A DNA stretch of 64,000 nt from contig QFZU02000025.1 of assembly GCA_003260025.2 (NCBI GenBank), positions 1-64,000 on the forward strand, read 5' to 3'. The DNA is from Microbispora triticiradicis (GTDB taxonomy: Bacteria; Actinomycetota; Actinomycetes; Streptosporangiales; Streptosporangiaceae). Both the position numbers and the translations under genes were made by a program. This document shows positions 59,204 to 64,000 of the stretch, piece by piece. The first letter of the stretch is position 1; each line of letters starts with the position of its first letter. The notes under the pieces were generated by a model. That model did no database searches and was not told the DNA's origin. It saw only the letters and a list, made by a program, of their open reading frames with translations.

Positions 59204-59776
59204 ATGCCTAACGAGAGCAGGATGAGTCTGCGCAGCCTCGATCCCCGTGCCCCCTGGGTGATTTCCACCCACGATCTGGGACGCCGACCGGGATCGATGC
59301 GCACCCTCGCCCCGACCCTCCCGGCGCCGGTGGACCTCGCGGTCGGAATGATCGGCGTTCCCAAGGACGCCGACGTCGAGCTGGACATCCGGCTCGAGGC
59401 GGTGATGGAGGGCGTGCTCGTGACGGGCACGGCGCAGGCTCCCCTCACGGGGGAGTGCTCGCGTTGCCTGGACCCGTTGACCTCGGAGATCGAGGTCGAC
59501 TTCCAGGAGCTCTACTTCTACTCGGCGGAGGACGCCGGAGAGGACGATCTGCTCCTCGACGGCGAACTGCTCGATCTCGAGCCGGTATTCCGTGACGCGG
59601 TGGTGCTCGCACTGCCGCTGAGCCCGGTGTGCGGTGAAGACTGCCCCGGTCTCTGCGCGGAGTGCGGAGTCAGGCTGGCGGAGGCCGGCCCGGACCACCG
59701 GCACGAGACGGCCGACCCCCGCTGGGCGGCGCTGCAGGGTTTGGTTGTGGAACAGGAAGACGATCAGGAGGGTTGA
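59204..59776 (+). CDS. yceD: YceD/DUF177-family protein
   Basis: The 190-residue protein precedes rpmF as in most bacteria. It shows [24 protein letters not shown], then [23 protein letters not shown] (first Cys pair) and [16 protein letters not shown] (a four-Cys cluster). YceD proteins are linked to 23S rRNA maturation or L32 expression in other species. ATG 59204 starts the gene; rpmF begins two bases after its stop. Confidence 0.92.
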   Translation: MPNESRMSLRSLDPRAPWVISTHDLGRRPGSMRTLAPTLPAPVDLAVGMIGVPKDADVELDIRLEAVMEGVLVTGTAQAPLTGECSRCLDPLTSEIEVDFQELYFYSAEDAGEDDLLLDGELLDLEPVFRDAVVLALPLSPVCGEDCPGLCAECGVRLAEAGPDHRHETADPRWAALQGLVVEQEDDQEG

Positions 59777-59777
59777 C

Positions 59778-59957
59778 GTGGCCGTCCCCAAGCGGAGAAT
59801 GTCGCGGAGCAACACCCGCGCCCGCAGGTCCCAGTGGAAGGCGGCGGCAGTCGCACTCGTGAGCTGCCCGCAGTGCCGCTCGCCCAAGCGCCCGCACGTG
59901 GCGTGCCCGACCTGCGGCACCTACAACCGCCGTCAGGTCGTCGAGCCGTCGGCCTGA
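59778..59957 (+). CDS. rpmF: 50S ribosomal protein L32 (zinc-binding form)
   Basis: The 59-residue protein starts at GTG 59778 with AGGAGG eight bases ahead, inside the yceD end. [21 protein letters not shown] is the family's N-terminus, and Cys30, Cys33, Cys43 and Cys46 form the zinc ribbon. Together with L28 it gives a fully zinc-dependent pair in this region. Confidence 0.97.
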   Translation: MAVPKRRMSRSNTRARRSQWKAAAVALVSCPQCRSPKRPHVACPTCGTYNRRQVVEPSA

Positions 59958-59977
59958 TCGCGCGCAAGCTGCCGCGA

Positions 59978-60009
59978 GCGCGGCCCGGAGACCAGTCTCC
60001 GGGCCGCGC
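59978..60009 (+). terminator. Terminator after rpmF
   Basis: A perfect 15-bp inverted repeat (59978-59992 with 59995-60009, loop CA) follows rpmF after 20 bases. No T tract. Confidence 0.75.
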
Positions 60010-60122
60010 ACAGTAATCGGGACGCCGGCCGGATCGTCAACAGGACCCGGCCGGCGTTACCGTTCTTTGAGGAACGTGCGGCGGTAGGACGGTAGACACG
60101 CACCGGCATGCACGCCCGCGGC

Positions 60123-60172
60123 CGTGGTGGACGCCGGGGCCATCGGCTCCCGGCGGACCGGCGTCCACCACG
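60123..60172 (+). promoter_or_regulatory. 15-bp hairpin in the rnc leader (possible RNase III site)
   Basis: CGTGGTGGACGCCGG (60123-60137) pairs perfectly with CCGGCGTCCACCACG (60158-60172), with a 20-base loop that can fold further. It lies 72 bases before the rnc start. A long uninterrupted RNA duplex in the leader of the RNase III gene fits self-cleavage control, known for rnc in E. coli and Streptomyces. Confidence 0.65.
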
Positions 60173-60244
60173 CCTTCGGGCCATCGGCGGATCCACCTGC
60201 CTCCCGCGCACGGCCCTGTCCCGCGCAGGAGTTGGGAGGAATCC

Positions 60245-60994
60245 ATGGCCGCACCATCGGCGAAACCCGTGCCCGTCGAGATCGCCAGAGACGAGCTTCA
60301 CCAGTTGCTGGACGTCCGGCTCAGCACCGGAATCCTGGAGCGGGCGCTCACGCACCGCTCGTACGCGTACGAGAACGGCGGGCTGCCGACCAACGAGCGC
60401 CTGGAGTTCCTGGGTGACTCGGTGCTCGGCCTGGTGGTGACGGACACGCTGTACCGCAACCACCCGGACCTGCCGGAGGGCCAGCTCGCGAAGCTGCGCG
60501 CCGCCGTGGTCAACATGCGGGCGCTCGCGGACGTCGCCAGGACGCTCGACCTCGGCAAGTACCTGCGGCTCGGCCGCGGCGAGGAGGGCACCGGCGGACG
60601 GGACAAGTCCTCCATCCTGGCCGACACGCTGGAGGCCCTGATCGGCACCGTGTACGTCGACAAGGGCCTGGACGAGGCGTTCCGCGTCGTCCACCTGCTG
60701 TTCGACCCCCTCATCACGCGGTCGGCGTCGCTCGGCGCCGGGCTCGACTGGAAGACGTCCCTGCAGGAGCTCACCGCCGCCGAGATGCTCGGCGTGCCGG
60801 AGTACCACGTCGACGAGAGCGGGCCCGACCACGCCAAGTCCTTCTCGGCCGTCGTGCGCGTGGGCGGCAAGGAGTATGGCAAGGGCGCCGGGCGCAGCAA
60901 GAAGGAGGCCGAGCAGCAGGCGGCCGAGGCGGCCTGGACCGCGATCCGCGCGATGCGCGACGCCCGCGAGGGCGCCGGCCCAGTCCGCGCCTGA
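60245..60994 (+). CDS. rnc: Ribonuclease III
   Basis: The 249-residue enzyme has the signature [13 protein letters not shown] (residues 50-62), the second catalytic block [22 protein letters not shown], and a C-terminal dsRNA-binding domain ([21 protein letters not shown]...[20 protein letters not shown]). It matures rRNA and controls mRNA; in Streptomyces it is AbsB, needed for antibiotic production. GGGAGG precedes ATG 60245. mutM follows after 19 bases. Confidence 0.96.
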   Translation: MAAPSAKPVPVEIARDELHQLLDVRLSTGILERALTHRSYAYENGGLPTNERLEFLGDSVLGLVVTDTLYRNHPDLPEGQLAKLRAAVVNMRALADVARTLDLGKYLRLGRGEEGTGGRDKSSILADTLEALIGTVYVDKGLDEAFRVVHLLFDPLITRSASLGAGLDWKTSLQELTAAEMLGVPEYHVDESGPDHAKSFSAVVRVGGKEYGKGAGRSKKEAEQQAAEAAWTAIRAMRDAREGAGPVRA

Positions 60995-61013
60995 CCCCGC
61001 CCGGGGAGGGAAC

Positions 61014-61895
61014 ATGCCCGAACTGCCCGAGGTCGAGGTCGTACGCAGGGGCCTGGAACGCTGGGTCGCCGGCCGGACGGTCGCCGCGGCCGAGGTGCTC
61101 AACCCCCGGGCGGTCCGCCGCAACACCGGCGATCTGGCCGCCCAGCTCAAGGGCCGCACCCTCGCCTCGGCCGAGCGCAGGGGCAAGTACCTGTGGCTGC
61201 CCCTGCTGGACGGTCCCGCGGATACGGAGGAGGCGGGGGAGTCGCTGCTCGCCCACCTGGGCATGAGCGGCCAGCTTCTCGTCGTGGACCCGACCGCGCC
61301 GATCGAGAAGCACCTGCGGGTCCGGATGGGCTTCGCCGACGGCGGGCCGGAGTTACGCTTCGTCGACCAGCGCACCTTCGGGCACCTGCTGGTCGCCCCG
61401 ATGACCGCGGGGCGGGGCCGGGCGGTGCCCGAGCCGGTGGCGCACATCGCCGCCGACCCGCTGGAGGACGCCTTCGACGACGCCGAGTTCGCCGTCCGGC
61501 TGCGGCTGCGCCGTACCGGGATCAAACGGGCGCTGCTCGACCAGTCGCTGATCAGCGGGGTCGGCAACATCTACGCGGACGAGGCGTTGTGGCGGGCGCG
61601 GCTGCACTGGGCGCGCCCGACCGAGGCGCTGACCCGGCCGAAGATCTTCGAGCTGCTCGCGGCGGTCCGTGCCGTCATGACCGAGGCCCTCGGCCAGGGC
61701 GGCACGTCCTTCGACAGCCTGTACGTCAACGTGAACGGCGAGAGCGGCTACTTCGACCGGTCGCTCGCGGTGTACGGCAGGCGCGACGAGCCCTGCCGCC
61801 GGTGCGGCACGCCGGTCAGGCGGGAGGCGTTCATGAACCGGTCCTCCTACAGCTGCCCGAAGTGCCAGCCCCGCCCGAGGAACGCGCGCCCCTAG
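61014..61895 (+). CDS. mutM: Formamidopyrimidine-DNA glycosylase
   Basis: It removes 8-oxoguanine. The 293-residue protein begins [15 protein letters not shown] (catalytic Pro after Met removal, then Glu), carries the beta-hairpin Lys in [11 protein letters not shown], the helix-two-turn-helix [23 protein letters not shown] and a complete zinc finger [32 protein letters not shown] precedes the ATG. The rnc-mutM order is the usual actinobacterial one. Confidence 0.96.
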   Translation: MPELPEVEVVRRGLERWVAGRTVAAAEVLNPRAVRRNTGDLAAQLKGRTLASAERRGKYLWLPLLDGPADTEEAGESLLAHLGMSGQLLVVDPTAPIEKHLRVRMGFADGGPELRFVDQRTFGHLLVAPMTAGRGRAVPEPVAHIAADPLEDAFDDAEFAVRLRLRRTGIKRALLDQSLISGVGNIYADEALWRARLHWARPTEALTRPKIFELLAAVRAVMTEALGQGGTSFDSLYVNVNGESGYFDRSLAVYGRRDEPCRRCGTPVRREAFMNRSSYSCPKCQPRPRNARP

Positions 61896-61965
61896 CCCGG
61901 CCCTAGCCCGCCCGTGGCCCCACCCCCGGCGATCGCCGCCGGAGGCGATCTGGATACTTGTATTC

Positions 61966-62235
61966 GTGATTCGGTTGACGGCTTGGGTCCGGGGACGGGT
62001 GCAGGGCGTGGGGTTCCGCTGGTGGACCCGCGCCCGCGCGCTGGAACTCGGGCTGGTCGGGTGGGCCGCGAACCTGGCCGACGGAAGGGTCGAGGTCGTC
62101 GCCGAGGGTCCCAGGGAGTCGTGTGACAAGCTCCTGGACCTGTTACGCGGCGGTGACACGCCCGGCCACGTCGAGGGGGTGGTCGAGCGCTGGAGCGAAG
62201 CGAAGCGGAGTATCGCCGGGTTTGTCGAGAGGTAG
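61966..62235 (+). CDS. acyP: Acylphosphatase
   Basis: The 89-residue protein shows the family motif [39 protein letters not shown]. Arg at GFRWW and Asn in AANL are the catalytic residues. GTG 61966 is the start. It is a small housekeeping enzyme that hydrolyses acyl phosphates, and it regularly sits before smc. Confidence 0.92.
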   Translation: MIRLTAWVRGRVQGVGFRWWTRARALELGLVGWAANLADGRVEVVAEGPRESCDKLLDLLRGGDTPGHVEGVVERWSEAKRSIAGFVER

Positions 62236-62423
62236 GGCTTCCCTCAAACCCCGTAAATCCGGTATATTTACCTAGCGAGAGTGCCCACCGGCTTCATCGT
62301 GCGGAGCGTTCAACTTGACCGTCTCCAATGCCGGTGCGACTCTTGAGAGGAACCACGCGCACCCCTCCCGCGGCATGAAGTGCGCGAACCAGTCTGGTCA
62401 CTCAGCGTGGAGGACCCTTTACT

Positions 62424-62618
62424 ATGGCGAAGGCTCTACTCGGCCACGTCGGCGGTCCTGATCCTCGAATGATCTCGGAAATGCGTCGCCTCCAGCAGCG
62501 CATCCGCGACCTCGAGGCAGAACTCAACCGGCTCCAGGCCCAGAACGACGCGCTCGCGGCGCAAACTCGTGATGAGGCCCTGGTCCGGCTGCAGGATCGC
62601 GAGCCGGCTCTCACCTGA
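62424..62618 (+). CDS. Small coiled-coil protein upstream of smc
   Basis: The 64-residue product begins MAKALLGHVGGPDPRMISEM and continues as one coiled coil, RRLQQRIRDLEAELNRLQAQNDALAAQTRDEAL. AGGACC is at a proper distance and the gene has its own terminator. I believe the same protein occurs between acyP and smc in other actinomycetes. Function unknown. A 6-bp inverted repeat GTAAAT/ATTTAC at 62253-62271 lies in its leader region. Confidence 0.8.
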   Translation: MAKALLGHVGGPDPRMISEMRRLQQRIRDLEAELNRLQAQNDALAAQTRDEALVRLQDREPALT

Positions 62619-62647
62619 GGGACCGGCCGGAACAGGAAAAGGATTGT

Positions 62648-62672
62648 AGGGACGCCCCGCAAAGGCGTCCCT
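62648..62672 (+). terminator. Terminator after the coiled-coil gene
   Basis: AGGGACGCC and GGCGTCCCT form a 9-bp stem with a seven-base loop, followed by TGCCATTT. Confidence 0.75.
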
Positions 62673-62808
62673 TGCCATTTCCGGAACTGTTCCACGGGAA
62701 TTGCCACCCCGGCCGGCCGGATGTCAAGCGGCGTCTATTCCGCGTACTCCGGCCCCGGGACCTGTAGTCTTTCCCCCCAGCCGACGGGCGAGACCGAGGG
62801 GGGCGGAC

Positions 62809-64000
62809 GTGTACCTGAAAACGCTCACCTTACGCGGTTTCAAGTCGTTCGCCTCGGCCACCGCCCTCCGTTTCGAGCCCGGCATCACGGCGGTGGTCGG
62901 CCCCAACGGATCCGGCAAGTCCAACGTCGTCGACGCCCTCGCCTGGGTGATGGGCGAGCACAGCGCCAAGTCGCTGCGCGGCGGCAAGATGGAGGACGTC
63001 ATCTTCGCGGGCACCTCCAGCCGCCCGCCCCTCGGCCGCGCCGAGGTCACCCTGACGATCGACAACGGTGACGGCGCGCTGCCGATCGACTACACCGAGG
63101 TCACGATCAGCCGGCTGATGTTCCGGTCGGGCCAGAGTGAGTACGCCATCAACGGCGACACCTGCCGTCTGCTCGACATCCAGGAGCTGCTGTCCGACTC
63201 CGGCATCGGCCGGGAGATGCACGTCATCGTCGGCCAGGGCCAGCTCGACCAGGTGCTGCACGCCGGCCCCGAGGAGCGCAGGGCGTTCATCGAAGAGGCC
63301 GCGGGCGTGCTCAAGCACCGCAAGCGCAAGGAGAAGGCGCTCCGCAAGCTCGACGCGATGCAGGCCAACCTCACCCGCGTCCAGGACCTCGTGGCCGAGC
63401 TGCGCCGCCAGCTCAAGCCGCTCGGCCGGCAGGCCGAGATCGCCAGGAAGGCGGCCGTCATCCAGGCCGACCTGCGTGACGCGCGGCTGCGCCTGCTCGC
63501 CGACGACGTCGTGACCCTCCGCGACACCCTGCAGCGCGAGGAGGCCGACGAGGCGGCCGTACAGGCGAGGCGGGCCCGGGTGGAGGCCGAGCTGGCCGAG
63601 GGTCAGCGCCGGGAGGCCGAGCTGGAGACCGCGGAGAACGAGGCCCAGCCGCGGCTGAAGGCGGCCCAGGAGACCTTCTACCACCTCTCTGGCCTGCGGG
63701 AGCGGCTGCGCGGCGTGGAGAGCCTGGCGGCCGAGCGCAGGCGGCACGCCGCCGACGCCGCGTCCGTCGAACGGCGCGGGCGCGATCCGGAGGACCTGGA
63801 GCGCGAGGCCGCCGAGGTGCGCGAGCAGGAGCGGGTGCTGGCCGACGAGCTGGACGAGGCGCGCGAGCGGCTCGCCGCCGCCGTCGAGGTGCGTGCCGAG
63901 GCCGAGGAGGCGCTGGCCGCCGAGGAGCGGCGCCTCTCGGTCGCCGCCCGCGCCGCGGCCGACCGCAGGGAGGCGCTCGCCCGCCTGCGCGGCCAGGTCG
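62809..64000 (+). CDS. smc: Chromosome segregation protein SMC (5' part)
   Basis: From GTG 62809 the frame is open to the window end, giving 397 complete codons of a protein normally near 1200 residues. It begins [20 protein letters not shown], has Walker [10 protein letters not shown] (31-39), and the N-terminal ATPase ends with [42 protein letters not shown] opens the coiled-coil arm, which continues to the edge. Its ATPase head pairs with the missing C-terminal half. Confidence 0.96.
   Translation, partial: MYLKTLTLRGFKSFASATALRFEPGITAVVGPNGSGKSNVVDALAWVMGEHSAKSLRGGKMEDVIFAGTSSRPPLGRAEVTLTIDNGDGALPIDYTEVTISRLMFRSGQSEYAINGDTCRLLDIQELLSDSGIGREMHVIVGQGQLDQVLHAGPEERRAFIEEAAGVLKHRKRKEKALRKLDAMQANLTRVQDLVAELRRQLKPLGRQAEIARKAAVIQADLRDARLRLLADDVVTLRDTLQREEADEAAVQARRARVEAELAEGQRREAELETAENEAQPRLKAAQETFYHLSGLRERLRGVESLAAERRRHAADAASVERRGRDPEDLEREAAEVREQERVLADELDEARERLAAAVEVRAEAEEALAAEERRLSVAARAAADRREALARLRGQV

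Overview
The window is high-GC chromosomal DNA with frequent GTG/TTG starts, short intergenic gaps and gene neighbourhoods typical of Actinobacteria. The order cofC-plsC-gpsA-ddl-thiL-rpmB-fakA-recG-rsmD-coaD-yceD-rpmF-rnc-mutM-acyP-smc, the leuCD-hup block with a divergent IclR regulator, the MhuD-type protein and the DivIVA protein behind haemoglobins fit a spore-forming actinomycete. Streptosporangiales-like is the best guess, inferred from gene content only. No plasmid or phage backbone is visible.

Layout. 1-17.9 kb is core metabolism: an SseB-domain protein, serA, leuB, ilvE, a secreted protein, a sensor kinase, an O-methyltransferase, citramalate synthase (cimA) behind what looks like a leader-peptide attenuator, a truncated haemoglobin/flavohaemoglobin/DivIVA operon, a heparinase-like enzyme, an HD protein, a MhuD-type haem oxygenase with a His-rich insertion, an FAH-family enzyme and gltX. 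17.9-32.2 kb holds an M3 peptidase, a tRNA-Gln/tRNA-Glu/tRNA-Glu cluster, several regulators with their partner enzymes, the ndgR-leuCD-hup region and a multi-sensor SpoIIE-type phosphatase. 32.2-43 kb is an accessory zone: IS5-family remnants, a damaged toxin/antitoxin-like pair, an ECF41 sigma factor with its SDR partner, an internally deleted transposase, a resolvase fragment, an epoxide hydrolase/WYL regulator pair, small orphan genes and MFS exporters. 43-64 kb returns to conserved core: a TetR-controlled DHA2 exporter, F420, phospholipid, peptidoglycan and thiamine precursor genes, ribosomal proteins L28 and L32, DNA repair genes, rnc and the first third of smc.

How the genes work together. 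Four loci serve serine and branched-chain amino acids: serA, leuB, ilvE and cimA in the first 10 kb, and leuCD at 27-29 kb. Two control points are visible: a short ORF with Leu-Leu-Ile-Ile codons followed by a perfect hairpin and an intrinsic terminator ahead of cimA, and a duplicated operator between ndgR and leuC. gltX and tRNA-Gln/Glu genes cluster around 16.5-20.4 kb. Several divergent regulator/enzyme pairs carry recognisable control DNA: the MerR spacer palindrome, an ECF41-like promoter, a 10-5-10 inverted repeat at the WYL gene, and two kinds of palindrome at the TetR/DHA2 pair. The rnc leader carries a 15-bp hairpin that could be an RNase III self-cleavage site.

Limits: all family names come from reading the translated sequence. 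No database search, folding program or alignment was run.
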